A DNA stretch of 64,000 nt from Lentibacillus siamensis (GTDB lineage: Bacteria; Bacillota; Bacilli; Bacillales; Amphibacillaceae). Below are positions 7,456-16,463 of the stretch, in pieces; the stretch's first letter is position 1; each line of letters begins with the position of its first letter. Location of the stretch: assembly GCF_039522605.1 (NCBI RefSeq), contig NZ_BAAADS010000006.1:62001-126000 (forward strand). Reading direction: 5' to 3'. A model generated the notes under the pieces. That model saw only the letters and a list, made by a program, of their open reading frames with translations. It made no database searches and was not told the DNA's origin. The translations under genes and the position numbers were made by a program.

Positions 7456-8907
7456 TTATTTATCTGAATCCTGATTGTCCTTTTTTTCTTCAACTGGCAT
7501 GATTTCTTCAGCCGTTTCCACTCCTTCTTTCCACCATAATGCATCTTTTGGATTTTCGACAGCTTCTTTATACTCGGACTTGGAAGCAACTGTTGGATAC
7601 GAACCTTTCAGGGATTTTCCTGATGTGTTTGTGAAAAAGAATGCTGTCACTGCAAATCCGATAATACTAACGATTGTCAGGTAGAACCCGGGTGCCAGGT
7701 TACTCCCAGTTTGGTAGACCAGCCATGTCGCAATTAATGGGGTAGTTCCGCCAAATAATGAAACGGAGACATTGAAGGTCACAGCTAATGTTCGATAACG
7801 AATATCTGTTGTGAACATCGTCGGTAATGTTCCAGGCATTGTACCTTCATAAGTTGAAAGCAGAACACCCAGAATCAGGATACCTAAAGAAACAAACACT
7901 AATGAATCCAGGTTCAAGAAATAGAAAGCAAGTGCAGAGAACAGCGTTAATCCGCCTAAACCAATCAGGAAAACGGTCTTGTTTCCGATATTATCACTAA
8001 GCTTTCCAAACATTAGGGCCAGCGGTACCATAATAACCATTATAACAGTGATTATGATGGTTCCTGTTGTACTGGATAATCCAATGATTTCGTCTAAGTA
8101 TGAAGGCATGTACGATAATAGCATATAGTTTGTAATGTTAAAAAATGCCACAGCTACAAAACATACAAGCACATCTTTTTTGTGATTTTTTAAAATGGAC
8201 AGGAAGCTTTCCTCTTCGCTTTCATCTTCGGAAAGTTCATTTTCAAAAATGGGTGTTTCTTCCAAACCTTTTCTTAGGTACAACCCTATAAGCCCTAAAG
8301 GCAAGCCAAGCAGAAACGGTAATCTCCAACCCCATGACGCCATCTGATCATCTGATAAAAAGATAAAGAGTGCACTTGCAAGCACTGAAGCCAATATAAA
8401 ACCAGTAAGCGTGCCGATCTCCAACCCACTTCCAAGCATATTGCGTTTATTGTCCGGAGAAGATTCTGCAATGTAGACCATTGCGCCAGCGTACTCGCCG
8501 CCAGTTGAAAAACCCTGAATAATTCTGGCTGCTAATAAGAGTATAGGCGCCCATATTCCTATTTGATCATACGTAGGTAATACACCGATTAGAAATGTGG
8601 AAAAAGCCATTACAATAATCGTGGTCGTTAAAACAACTTTTCTCCCCGATTTATCACCGATTTTACCAAAGATCACACCGCCTAGCGGGCGCATTAAAAA
8701 GGCAATCGCAAACGTAGCAAACGTGAACACCAATTTGAGCTGATCATTCTCAACAGCACTAAAAAAGGTTTGACTAATAATAACGGCCAAATATGAATAC
8801 AAACCAAAATCAAACCATTCCATAGCATTTCCTATTCCTGTAGCATATACACTTTTTTTCGTTTGTTGAATATCCACAACGTTAATTTTTTTCTTGTTAA
8901 ATTTCAT
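7456..8907 (-). CDS. MHS-family MFS transporter (ProP-like)
   Basis: A 483-residue, 12-helix permease of the metabolite:H+ symporter branch of the major facilitator superfamily. Near the N-terminus it has GIGNAMEWFDFGLYSYLA, then the loop 2-3 motif GKIGDKSGRKVVL, RIIQGFSTGGEYAGA in TM4 and WRLPFLLGLPLG, all typical of ProP (proline/betaine) and related carboxylate carriers. The tail is charged but lacks an obvious ProP coiled coil. An osmoprotectant role is plausible in a halotolerant host but not shown. Its start is preceded by AAGGAG, and it appears monocistronic. Confidence 0.85.
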   Translation of the reverse strand: MKFNKKKINVVDIQQTKKSVYATGIGNAMEWFDFGLYSYLAVIISQTFFSAVENDQLKLVFTFATFAIAFLMRPLGGVIFGKIGDKSGRKVVLTTTIIVMAFSTFLIGVLPTYDQIGIWAPILLLAARIIQGFSTGGEYAGAMVYIAESSPDNKRNMLGSGLEIGTLTGFILASVLASALFIFLSDDQMASWGWRLPFLLGLPLGLIGLYLRKGLEETPIFENELSEDESEEESFLSILKNHKKDVLVCFVAVAFFNITNYMLLSYMPSYLDEIIGLSSTTGTIIITVIMVIMVPLALMFGKLSDNIGNKTVFLIGLGGLTLFSALAFYFLNLDSLVFVSLGILILGVLLSTYEGTMPGTLPTMFTTDIRYRTLAVTFNVSVSLFGGTTPLIATWLVYQTGSNLAPGFYLTIVSIIGFAVTAFFFTNTSGKSLKGSYPTVASKSEYKEAVENPKDALWWKEGVETAEEIMPVEEKKDNQDSDK

Positions 8908-9279
8908 TTTGTATCAACTCCTTAACATGGCATTTAATATACAAAATAGGGTTCGTTCCGCTAACGTTGTTATTAAATTAAGCTTGTCTTTGATTCCCAG
9001 GAAATTTATGCTAATGATGGTTGTTGAGTATTCCCGCAACATTTACGTAATGCTTATCCGAAAATTTTGCGCTATGGAATTACACCTTGCAAATGCGGCT
9101 AAGTAATTTTCAGTTTTATTATGTATCTTCTTTTCCTTTTTATGAAAAGTTTATTTGTGATATCTGATGTCGTCTTTTATTATTGACTTAGAGTTAACTC
9201 CAGATGGTAGACTGTTCATACTCAATTTTTAAAAGCAGAACATGAGTAAACGAGATGCAACAAAAAGGAGAGTACAAAA
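8908..9279. other. Intergenic region, nothing recognised
   Basis: About 370 bases between the ProP-like gene and the broken RibD-like gene. Short frames here have no supporting ribosome binding site. The promoter of the minus-strand transporter should lie within it but no convincing pair of boxes stands out. Confidence 0.5.
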
Positions 9280-9510
9280 ATGAATCGACCATATATTTTT
9301 TGCCATATGCTTGTATCAGTGGATGGTAAAATAATCAGAAACTATATGGTTGCACCTGAAGGGAAAGAAAGTGGTAAACTGTTTTACAATCTTGCTTTTG
9401 GAGAAAACCCGCATTGTCATCATCAAGGATGGTATTCGGGTGTACAACGACAGATGATAACTTCACCAAATATCAGAAGCCCGCTTTAGACAAAGATGCC
9501 CCGGCTGTAT
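9280..9510 (+). pseudogene. RibD C-terminal/dihydrofolate reductase-like protein, truncated
   Basis: The frame starts well (AAAGGAG, ATG 9280; MNRPYIFCHMLVSVDGKI), the N-terminal signature of the RibD reductase/DHFR-like family, and continues to about HHQGW. A frameshift near 9430 then moves the homologous reading to another frame (TTDDNFTKYQKPALDKDAPA), and the gene ends exactly where the reverse-oriented repeat B begins (9508). Roughly the last two thirds of a normal protein of about 200 residues are missing. Insertion of, or recombination at, the repeat is the simplest cause. Confidence 0.7.
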
Positions 9511-9567
9511 AGCGAGTGCCGAAGTTTTTCTTATAAGGGTCAACCATAATTTATACTTTTTGACGTT
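9508..9567 (-). repeat. Palindromic repeat B, truncated copy
   Basis: On the minus strand it reads AACGTCAAAAAGTATAAATT, then ATGGTTGACCCTTATAAG, AAAAACTTCGGCA, and stops after the CGCTATA loop. It matches the first two thirds of the full copies at 31564 and 43418; the right arm of the large hairpin is missing. Its truncated edge coincides with the broken end of the RibD-like gene. Confidence 0.85.
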
Positions 9568-9590
9568 ATAAATAAGAACGGAGGGAGTTT

Positions 9591-9713
9591 ATGACAGAAA
9601 GAATCCGAAGAAGATTGCAATGTTTTCTATTAGGGCAGTATTGGGTGTATAAATCTCTTCAGGAAGGTTATGTATCCTATAAGTGTAATAAACCAAAAGA
9701 AAAGCAATGGTGA
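9591..9713 (+). CDS. Small basic protein, 40 residues, unknown
   Basis: A short frame with a strong ribosome binding site (GGAGGGAGTTT-ATG). It encodes a basic, aromatic-rich peptide beginning MTERIRRRLQCFLLGQYW. No family is recognised. It may be a real small protein or the start of a broken gene, as the surroundings are decayed. Confidence 0.35.
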   Translation: MTERIRRRLQCFLLGQYWVYKSLQEGYVSYKCNKPKEKQW

Positions 9714-9787
9714 AGAGATAGAAACAACGCCTGAACTGGGCATAAGGGCACTATTCAAGTTTAGATGCTTTTAAATAATTGGGTTAC

Positions 9788-9817
9788 AAAAAGGTCTGAT
9801 ATACTCAGACCTTTTAA
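9788..9817. terminator. Bidirectional intrinsic terminator
   Basis: AAAAAGGTCTGA (9788-9799) pairs with TCAGACCTTTT (9805-9815). Oligo-T follows on both strands, so it can serve the small gene at 9591 and the minus-strand gene at 9814. Confidence 0.8.
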
Positions 9818-10122
9818 TTTTGCCAATACGAAAAAAGTGGACCATTTTTACCAAACAGTGGATCATTATCCGGTAAAGGCACTTGTTTGATATTCTCTAA
9901 TTTATCTGGACGTTCGTCTGCGCAGCCGTAGCAAAAATCATAATTCTGCCCGTTAGGATAGGCGCCAATGACTGAAAAATCATCACTGCATTCCAAGCGT
10001 TTGTGACCAGCTCCCAAGGCTCCCGATTTTTCAAATGGGCTATTTCTGACTTCTGTTAACTTGGTACCACCAATATAAATTCTGCCGGATCCAATAACGA
10101 TTCGGTCTTTTCGTGACTGCAC
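9814..10122 (-). CDS. Hypothetical protein with C-terminal cysteine motif
   Basis: A 102-residue soluble protein of no recognised family. It has a beta-rich N-terminus (IVIGSGRIYIGGTKLTE) and a segment FCYGCADERPDKL with a CxxC pair that could bind metal; another Cys sits in LECSDDFSVIG. AGGAGG lies only three bases from the GTG start, closer than usual, so the exact start is uncertain. It is divergent from the DUF1385 gene. Confidence 0.45.
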   Translation of the reverse strand: MQSRKDRIVIGSGRIYIGGTKLTEVRNSPFEKSGALGAGHKRLECSDDFSVIGAYPNGQNYDFCYGCADERPDKLENIKQVPLPDNDPLFGKNGPLFSYWQN

Positions 10123-10213
10123 ACCCTCCTGAAATTAGAATTTATGGTAAAATAGTTTCAGATATATAGAAGTGAACAAGGCGCATGTGACCTATACCAG
10201 GGAGGTAAAGACG

Positions 10214-10948
10214 TTGGAAATATACGGAGGGAGAGCTGGATATAATTCTGTCAGTTTTAAAGGGTCAAAATATCAGTCATTAGCCCGATTCAAAGATGGG
10301 GAAATCATAACAATTACAAGACGGAAGAATGGTAGAAAGAAACCATTTATTTTTTTCTCGAAGATACCTTTTGTTCGAGCTTTTTCCTTATTATTCGAAC
10401 TAATAATCGAGTATTGGAAGGTATTTTTGTTTTATGTAATAGCCTCCTTTTTGCTGGAATTTTCATTAACCGGAAAGTCGAATACAAATTTTTTAGATTC
10501 CATTCCAGTTAACACCTTAATGATGTTGTTTTGCTTCTTTATTATCGCCGGTCTTTTCATAAAAATAACTCCCATTGGAAAGTACCATTCTGCAGAACAC
10601 ATGGCTGCCAATGCTTATGATAGGGATTCGAACTTAACATTGGAAAAAGTGAAGGAACAGCCAAGAACACATAAAAATTGTGGTACGAATCTGGTGGCAT
10701 CCATTTTCATTTGTTTCTGTATATTCTTCGTGGCATTTGGTGATGCTTTCTGGCTGTTTCTGGTTTCTTGGGGTATTGGATACGAGATATGGAGGGGTGA
10801 ACCAAAAATCATTTGGAGTGCAATACTCGTAATAGGTAAGGCTGCACAATATCTTCTTTTCACTTCTAAACCAGACGAAAAACATTTACTTGTGGCGATA
10901 GAGGCGATTAGAAAGTTGGAAGAGAAAGAATTGGCGAGTGGAAATTAG
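10214..10948 (+). CDS. DUF1385 (YqhQ-like) membrane protein
   Basis: A 244-residue protein with the DUF1385 order: N-terminal YGGRAGYNSVSFKGSKY, two transmembrane segments in the first half, the conserved KYHSAEHMAANAY and THKNCGTNLVAS motifs (HxAEH and a downstream CGT), further helices, and the terminal QYLLFTSKPDEKHLLVAIEA. YqhQ in Bacillus is a divisome/metal-linked membrane protein of poorly defined function. The TTG at 10214 is chosen because GGGAGGT precedes it by seven bases; the upstream GTG has no site. Confidence 0.75.
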   Translation: MEIYGGRAGYNSVSFKGSKYQSLARFKDGEIITITRRKNGRKKPFIFFSKIPFVRAFSLLFELIIEYWKVFLFYVIASFLLEFSLTGKSNTNFLDSIPVNTLMMLFCFFIIAGLFIKITPIGKYHSAEHMAANAYDRDSNLTLEKVKEQPRTHKNCGTNLVASIFICFCIFFVAFGDAFWLFLVSWGIGYEIWRGEPKIIWSAILVIGKAAQYLLFTSKPDEKHLLVAIEAIRKLEEKELASGN

Positions 10949-11145
10949 CATCCTAAAATGGAAAAGTACAGAGGGGCACCTTCTGGCTATGTTTTATGAT
11001 CAATATAGATAGTCTAATGGACTCGTTATGATTATCTTTCCTCAACGTAAAATTGTTGATTTGGAGTCGGCTCCAGGGTGTAAGCTAATGATATTCGAAA
11101 AGATTTATGCTGTATTATGATGGAATAATTAACTAAGGAGTTAAG

Positions 11146-11442
11146 GTGAAAGTGATTGCTTGTGATCATAAAGAAGTTGAAGGTCGTTCGATTAAATTAG
11201 AGGATAAATGGCTTCGCAAACTTCCTGATTCTTTTAGGGTAACAGAGGGTCAAATGCTTGCTTAATAGATTTAGTGTTATCCACTAAAGATGAAGAATGG
11301 TTTCGTGAACTGACAAACGAATTCAAAGCTATAAAAAAGTGTTGGACATCCCGTGAATATCACTTTCGCTACAGTCAATTCTGCTGTGAAAAAGGTACAA
11401 CGCAATAAACTGCTTTCGATGGTTGGACTAGTGGTTAACTGA
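11146..11442 (+). pseudogene. Decayed gene of unknown family
   Basis: A GTG start with AAGGAG upstream gives 39 residues (MKVIACDHKEVEGRS...) to a stop at 11265. Coding-like sequence continues in a second frame (LVLSTKDEEWFRELTNEFKA) and then a third (VNITFATVNSAVKKVQRN), ending at the TGA at 11440. At least two frameshifts are implied. I do not recognise the family. Confidence 0.35.
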
Positions 11443-11545
11443 AAAACGAGCATATGATATCTAAAATCGAGCATAAATGGTGATGAAACGAGCATATATG
11501 ATCTGAAACCGAGCATATCCGGGTTAAAAACGAGCATATATTATC
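11443..11545. repeat. Intergenic 21-bp phased array, GAGCATAT type (5 units)
   Basis: The core GAGCATA(T/A) occurs at 11448, 11469, 11490, 11511 and 11532, an exact 21-bp period, each usually preceded by AAA(A)C or AAATC. The sequence between cores varies. It begins directly at the stop of the decayed gene. A three-unit array of the same type is at 52670. Confidence 0.85.
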
Positions 11546-11602
11546 AATGCCAAATATTGCGTCGGGGGAATAGCCCTCACGAGGTAGGATTTATGGAATT
11601 AC

Positions 11603-11817
11603 ATGGATATTATGGAACGAGTTATGCAGGTAAGTAAGATTGAACCTCATTTCGTAAATACTATTGAAAAACAGACAGTAGGAAAATGGTCAAACTATAG
11701 GAGCTTGCCTTTATCGTCTTATTTTTCCTTACAACTGTGATTGCGATTGCTACGAAAGGCCAATATTATATCAAGAAAAAGAACCACGATATTGACAGAG
11801 AAGATTTTATTGCATAA
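11603..11817 (+). pseudogene. Remnant of a small membrane protein gene
   Basis: A frame from ATG 11603 (MDIMERVMQVSKIEPHFVN) loses coherence near 11695. A neighbouring frame then encodes a hydrophobic helix and basic tail (LAFIVLFFLTTVIAIATKGQ, then YYIKKKNHDI) to a stop at 11817. One small indel would join them into a protein of about 70 residues. No family is recognised. Confidence 0.35.
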
Positions 11818-11937
11818 TCATTTGTACCCTCTATATAAAATAGGGGCTATTTATCAGGAAACGCCTTTTGGCTCGATATAAGGGCGTATGTTATGCTCAT
11901 AAAGACATCGTAAAATTTTTATTGATAAAGGAGAACC

Positions 11938-12444
11938 ATGAATATTCGATTATTGGAACCGTCAGATGCAGATAAATATTGGAAATTAAGACTGGAAGCG
12001 CTCAAACAAAATCCGGAAGCTTTTGCTACAAGTTATGAGGAAGCGATGGACAGGGAAAAACCCATAAAAAGTACAGCTCGGCGGTTAGGAGAAAACTGTA
12101 CATTTGGTACATTTAATGGTGAAGAACTGGTTGGTATGGTGACAGTACTTCAGCAGCAATCACCGCTGAAGCTCAGGCATAAGGCACACGTATTAGCGAT
12201 GTATGTAAGCCCAAAAATGCGTGGGGCAGGTGCAGGGGAGCAACTGCTGGTAAAGGCAATCGATTATGCAGAATCAATTGAGGCGATAGAAATACTGCAA
12301 TTAGCCGTCGTAACCACGAATGAAAAAGCTAAAAGACTCTATAAAAAGCTGGGTTTTGAAGTGTTTGGGGTGGAAAAACGTGCACTTAAATTTGGCGATA
12401 CATATTATGATGAAGAACTAATGGCGTTGGAACTACGAAAATAG
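11938..12444 (+). CDS. GNAT family N-acetyltransferase
   Basis: A 168-residue acetyltransferase. It starts with MNIRLLEPSDADKYWKLRLE, has the acetyl-CoA loop VSPKMRGAGAGEQLL (a variant R/Q-x-x-G-x-G/A) near residue 95 and the C-terminal NEKAKRLYKKLGFEVFG, both diagnostic for GNAT folds. The substrate is unknown. AAAGGAG precedes ATG 11938. Its last 12 bases overlap the end of the truncated HAD gene on the other strand. Confidence 0.88.
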   Translation: MNIRLLEPSDADKYWKLRLEALKQNPEAFATSYEEAMDREKPIKSTARRLGENCTFGTFNGEELVGMVTVLQQQSPLKLRHKAHVLAMYVSPKMRGAGAGEQLLVKAIDYAESIEAIEILQLAVVTTNEKAKRLYKKLGFEVFGVEKRALKFGDTYYDEELMALELRK

Positions 12445-12699
12445 ATTATTAAGAAGAGAGTCATAGACAAATTCTCCATTATGCTTGATACGGGTAGCAC
12501 TGTCGCCCAAAATCCATAAATCATCTGCATCATCACCAAATAGCTCTTCTACACGTTCGCATTGTTTGCCTGTAACGGGAGCGAAAACAACGCCTTTTTC
12601 TTTCATTAGCTTTTTTGCATCCTTGTATAATTCCCTGTTAAAGTCACCGCTGTTATTCAAGAACGTTCCATCCATATCTGTTAAAACTAATTTAATCAT
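12433..12699 (-). pseudogene. Cof-type HAD phosphatase, N-terminal fragment
   Basis: Only 88 residues remain of a protein that normally has about 260-280. Motif I is intact (LVLTDMDGTFL, nucleophile and acid/base Asp), followed by VVFAPVTGKQ (motif II region), after which the frame runs into the end of the GNAT gene. Motifs III and IV and the cap domain are missing, so it cannot be an active Cof phosphatase. It sits downstream of licH on the same strand and may once have been in that operon. Confidence 0.7.
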
Positions 12700-12738
12700 G
12701 TGATTTGCTCCTTTGATTTTTTAATCGGTTATGAAGCA

Positions 12739-14073
12739 TTAATCCATGCTAACTGTTTCTTTTTGAAATTGAGGCAGGTGTTCTTTATGTGCCTCCATCA
12801 TTTCATCTACAATTTGTTTCGCAATTGCGTCACTTGGTGTCAGCGGATTAATCGTTAACGCAAGTACTGCTTCATTATAATCCCCGTTAACAGCTGATTT
12901 AGCTGCAATGCGTTCAAATGACTTAATCTGCTGGACAAGTCCACGGGCAGCAACCGGGAGATCTCCCATTGCCAATGGTATTGGACCATCTTTGGTAATA
13001 ACACAACTGATTTCAACTGCTGATTCATCCGGAATACTGGCAATGGCACCACGATTCATGGTGTTTACCGGTTGAATGTCTCGTTTGTCGTTATAGATAG
13101 ACGTAATCAAACGAACTGCTGCATCGGAATAATATGCTCCGCCTCGTTCTTCCAATTGGGGCGGTTTTACAGCAAGATCGGGGTCTTTATAAAGCTCAAA
13201 CAAGTCATTTTCCAATTGTTGAACGACTTCAGCACGCGTACCTTTCGTCTTTGAGCTTTCAATCGCCTTATCCAACATTTCCTTCGATTTGTAATAATAC
13301 ATATGGTATGGACACGTCAAAGCATTTAATGCTTGAATAAACTCAGGTTCCCAGCCCATTCCATCTATGTTTTTAACGAAACTTGAGTTTTCCGGATCAG
13401 ATATTTTTTGAATGACGTCATCTTTCACACTAACGCCATCAAGGTATACATCTAGACCGTATACCATATGATTCAGGCCTGCAAAATCAATACGGACACG
13501 GGAATGGTCTACATCCAATAATTTTGCAATACCCATTTCCATTCCAATCGGTACATTACACAATCCTACGACTTTACTTATATTGGAGTAGCGTAATACA
13601 GCTTCGGTTACCATTCCAGCTGGATTCGTGAAATTAATTAACCAGGCATTTGGGCAAAGTTCTTCCATTTCTTTCGTGATTTCCAAAATAATCGGGATCG
13701 TACGTAAGCCTTTAAACAGCCCCCCGGGTCCATTCGTTTCTTGACCAAGCACCCCATATTTTACTGGAATACGTTCATCTTTTGCACGAGCAGCCAAACC
13801 ACCAACACGAAATTGTGTGGTAACAAAATCAGCATCCTTTAGGGCTGCTTTTCGATCAAATGTTAAATGAACCTCGATTGGCAGACCTGCTTTTTCAATC
13901 ATCCGTTTCGCAAAATTTCCAATGATTGCTAACTTTTCTTTTCCTGCTTCAATATCTACTAACCATAACTCTTTAACTGGTAATTCATTGTATCGTTTTA
14001 TAAATCCTTCTATTAATTCGGGGGTATAACTGGATCCTCCACCTATCGTTGCAATTTTAATACCTTTTGACAT
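12739..14073 (-). CDS. licH: 6-phospho-beta-glucosidase, GH4 family
   Basis: A 444-residue glycoside hydrolase family 4 enzyme, which cleaves phosphorylated beta-glucosides by an NAD- and metal-dependent redox mechanism. It shows the N-terminal NAD-binding KIATIGGGSSYTPELIEG, the GQETNGPGGLFKGLRTIPI segment, INFTNPAGMVTEAV and the metal site VVGLCNVPIGM followed by DFAGLNHM. GGAGGT nine bases before ATG 14073 sets the start (a GTG at 14079 is too close). It is divergent from an RpiR regulator. No PTS genes for cellobiose adjoin, so the phosphorylated sugar must enter by another locus. Confidence 0.9.
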   Translation of the reverse strand: MSKGIKIATIGGGSSYTPELIEGFIKRYNELPVKELWLVDIEAGKEKLAIIGNFAKRMIEKAGLPIEVHLTFDRKAALKDADFVTTQFRVGGLAARAKDERIPVKYGVLGQETNGPGGLFKGLRTIPIILEITKEMEELCPNAWLINFTNPAGMVTEAVLRYSNISKVVGLCNVPIGMEMGIAKLLDVDHSRVRIDFAGLNHMVYGLDVYLDGVSVKDDVIQKISDPENSSFVKNIDGMGWEPEFIQALNALTCPYHMYYYKSKEMLDKAIESSKTKGTRAEVVQQLENDLFELYKDPDLAVKPPQLEERGGAYYSDAAVRLITSIYNDKRDIQPVNTMNRGAIASIPDESAVEISCVITKDGPIPLAMGDLPVAARGLVQQIKSFERIAAKSAVNGDYNEAVLALTINPLTPSDAIAKQIVDEMMEAHKEHLPQFQKETVSMD

Positions 14074-14268
14074 ACTCACTGCACCTCCAGAATAGTTAAC
14101 CTTTATAAAAATTGTATCTGCATTTAGTAAGAAGTTAAATAGACGGAGGGAATTTCGTTTTTTATAACAAGAAAAGTCATTTGTTTCATAAGTGTAACAA
14201 TGTGTAACTTGGCAAGGAATTGTGCTAAGCTTAAGTTAGCTTTGTTATAGAAAGGGAATGCTGCATAA

Positions 14269-15009
14269 ATGTTTACATACGATATGATCGCTTCATTCAA
14301 TGAATTGGAAACTTCTTTATATAACTATATCAGCCAAAACAGTGAGAAAGTTGTTTATATGCGAATCCGTGAACTTGCAGATGAAGCCCATGTATCGACA
14401 GCTACGATTTTACGTTTTTGCAGAAAAATAGATTGTGAGGGTTTTTCAGAGTTTAAAGTAAAGCTCAAAATGCACTTGGAAAAGAATAAGAAGACTACCT
14501 TAAAAGAGTCCCAACATTCCGTGATGGAGTTTTTTGAGCGGACGTTCAAAGGAGATATAGATGAGAATATCCAAAAGGCCGCAAGTTTAGTTGATCAGGC
14601 AGGTAGTGTAATTTTTATTGGAATAGGAAGCTCGGGTATTCTTGCTGAGTATGGGGCAAGATATTTCTCAAGTTTAGGTAAATTTTCGATGTATATTAAA
14701 GATCCGCATTTTCCAATCCACTCCAAGTTAGATAATAGCGTAACAATTGCGTTATCCGTCTCGGGAGAAAATAATTTTACTGTCACACACCTTAATCAAC
14801 TGAAACATGAAGGAAGCAGGATTATTAGTATTACCAACAATAAATATGCAACCATTGCAAAAATCTCTGAGATAAACATTCCATACTATGTAACGGAGGA
14901 ATGGTTTGAAAACGCTAATATTACAACGCAAGTACCTGTAGTTTATATTCTGGAATCATTGGCCCGTGAAATATATAAACTGAATAGTTATGAAGGAGAT
15001 AAACTTTGA
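14269..15009 (+). CDS. MurR/RpiR family transcriptional regulator
   Basis: A 246-residue regulator with an N-terminal RpiR-type helix-turn-helix (MRIRELADEAHVSTATILRF near residues 24-43) and a C-terminal SIS sugar-phosphate-binding domain (VIFIGIGSSGILAEYGARYF and ALSVSGENNFTVTHL). Such proteins sense phosphosugars. It is divergent from the GH4 phospho-beta-glucosidase across about 195 bp, so licH is the likely target. A GAAAGGGAA site precedes ATG 14269. Confidence 0.88.
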   Translation: MFTYDMIASFNELETSLYNYISQNSEKVVYMRIRELADEAHVSTATILRFCRKIDCEGFSEFKVKLKMHLEKNKKTTLKESQHSVMEFFERTFKGDIDENIQKAASLVDQAGSVIFIGIGSSGILAEYGARYFSSLGKFSMYIKDPHFPIHSKLDNSVTIALSVSGENNFTVTHLNQLKHEGSRIISITNNKYATIAKISEINIPYYVTEEWFENANITTQVPVVYILESLAREIYKLNSYEGDKL

Positions 15010-15160
15010 GATTATTATAGTGTTCGTTTTTAATAGATTTAAATGAATAATTAATTTTTAGGTTTGTTACTTCAGGAAAAAAGATGTGATTGCGTCAAAT
15101 GGTGAAAAGCTATAGGCATTTAAACAGTCATGTTTTATAGTATAAATATTTTTCTAACCC

Positions 15161-15198
15161 CCCCGTATTCTTGGTAAAAGAATGCGGGGTATTTTTTG
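15161..15198 (+). terminator. Intrinsic terminator after the RpiR gene
   Basis: CCCCGTATTCTT pairs with AAGAATGCGGGG across GGTAA, followed by TATTTTTTGG. Confidence 0.85.
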
Positions 15199-15381
15199 GT
15201 TCATACGGTAAAAAGTTAAAAATATTAGGGATTATTTTTGTAAATGCGGTTCTGCTCATGGGTTGGGGACACCCCCAGGTTACATCAGATTAACAATCTT
15301 AAGTAAAATATTGACTTTTCACAGCTCGGCCACTAGAATTCATGGAGTGTTTTTAACGATCTTGATGGGGGTGTCATCATC

Positions 15382-16200
15382 ATGTATTATGTTTATAAAT
15401 ATACAGTACTATTTGTATTTTCGATTGTTTTAGGGTTTGCGTTTAACATGTTTCTGCTTCCTCATGAAGTCTTATCAGGTGGAGTAACAGGGCTTGCTAT
15501 GATACTGGGACTGCTTTCACCGATTAATTCCGGTATCTGGCTTGTTATTTTGAACATTCCTGTTTTTATTATAGGTTTAATGAAGCTGGGCAAGGAATTT
15601 ATTTGGAACAGTATCTTTTCAGTTTTCATTACGTCCGTTTCAATGCAGTATATTCCAATCATGAAGGTGACCGATGATGCACTGCTCTCGGCAGTTTTTG
15701 GCGGTGTCATCACCGGTATTGCCATTGGCTTTATTGTACGATTTTATGGATCAACCGGGGGAGCCGATATCATTGGGTTGGTCGTAACACAAAAGCATGA
15801 TATTCCGCTTGGCGTGTTGATTTTTGGCATAAACAGTACGGTCGTATTTATTTCCGGATTTGTTTTTTCCTGGAATCTGGCCATATTAACGATGGCTTCG
15901 ATTTATATTACCGGCGTTGTCATCGATCGTGTGCATACCCGCCATATAAAATTAAGTTTGATGGTAATCACAACTAAAGGTGAGGAACTTAAAAATGAAC
16001 TAATCGGAAACTTGATTCGTGGTATTACCATTATGAGCGGATATGGTGCGTATTCCAATAATGAAAATAAAGTGCTCTATACCGTTATCACCCGTTATGA
16101 ATTGGCATTGGTCAAGTCGCTCATTAAAAATGTTGATCCGAAGGCCTTTGTCAGTGTTAGTGAAACAAGTGAAGTAATCGGCAATTTCCGAAAATCTTAA
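15382..16200 (+). CDS. YitT family membrane protein
   Basis: A 272-residue protein with about five N-terminal transmembrane helices (to about residue 185), including FNMFLLPHEVLSGGVTGLAM and the glycine-rich GGVITGIAIGFIVRFYGSTG, followed by a cytosolic DUF2179 domain (RHIKLSLMVITTKGEELKNEL, GITIMSGYGAYSNNENKVLY). This is the standard YitT (DUF161+DUF2179) layout. Function in Bacillus is undefined. GGGGGTG precedes ATG 15382. It appears to be a single-gene unit before the S-box leader. Confidence 0.87.
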   Translation: MYYVYKYTVLFVFSIVLGFAFNMFLLPHEVLSGGVTGLAMILGLLSPINSGIWLVILNIPVFIIGLMKLGKEFIWNSIFSVFITSVSMQYIPIMKVTDDALLSAVFGGVITGIAIGFIVRFYGSTGGADIIGLVVTQKHDIPLGVLIFGINSTVVFISGFVFSWNLAILTMASIYITGVVIDRVHTRHIKLSLMVITTKGEELKNELIGNLIRGITIMSGYGAYSNNENKVLYTVITRYELALVKSLIKNVDPKAFVSVSETSEVIGNFRKS

Positions 16201-16253
16201 ACAGACATTTCTCTGGTATGATCGAATAATAATCGAATTGGTTTAAAAATATC

Positions 16254-16282
16254 TTGACTTTTAAAAATGCTGCGTGTAGTGT
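16254..16282 (+). promoter_or_regulatory. Putative sigma-A promoter of the S-box leader
   Basis: TTGACT (16254-16259), a 17-bp spacer and TAGTGT (16277-16282) place transcription start near 16289, about 25 bases before the aptamer. Confidence 0.5.
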
Positions 16283-16312
16283 ATATAGTAATCAAAATTG
16301 AATATTTCATTT

Positions 16313-16410
16313 TCTTATCAAGAGAGGCAGAGGGACTGGCCCTGTGAAGCCTCAGCAACAGACTTTTTTGTACTGTGCTAATTCCAGTAGCGTGAAGCTT
16401 GAAGATAAGG
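16313..16410 (+). promoter_or_regulatory. SAM-I (S-box) riboswitch aptamer
   Basis: Canonical S-box elements occur in order: CTTATCAAGAGAGGCAGAGG, GACTGGCCC, TGAAGCCTCAGCAAC, GTGCTAATTCCAG, and GAAGATAAG, which closes P1 with the initial CTTATC. In this class SAM binding favours the downstream terminator and shuts off methionine genes. A terminator follows at 16431, then repeat A, then the homocysteine methyltransferase-like gene. Confidence 0.95.
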
Positions 16411-16430
16411 AGAGTAGTTAACACACGGTC

Positions 16431-16463
16431 AAACCCTCTTCTTATTTTAAGAAGGGGGTTTTT
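16431..16463 (+). terminator. S-box expression-platform terminator 1
   Basis: AACCCTCTTCTT pairs with AAGAAGGGGGTT across a short A/T loop, followed by TTTTT. Repeat A starts at the very next base (GCAG). Confidence 0.9.

Noticed and set aside
11443..11545. CRISPR or replication origin iterons
   Set aside because: No cas or rep gene nearby; similar arrays occur at several intergenic loci, so a plasmid-type origin is unlikely.
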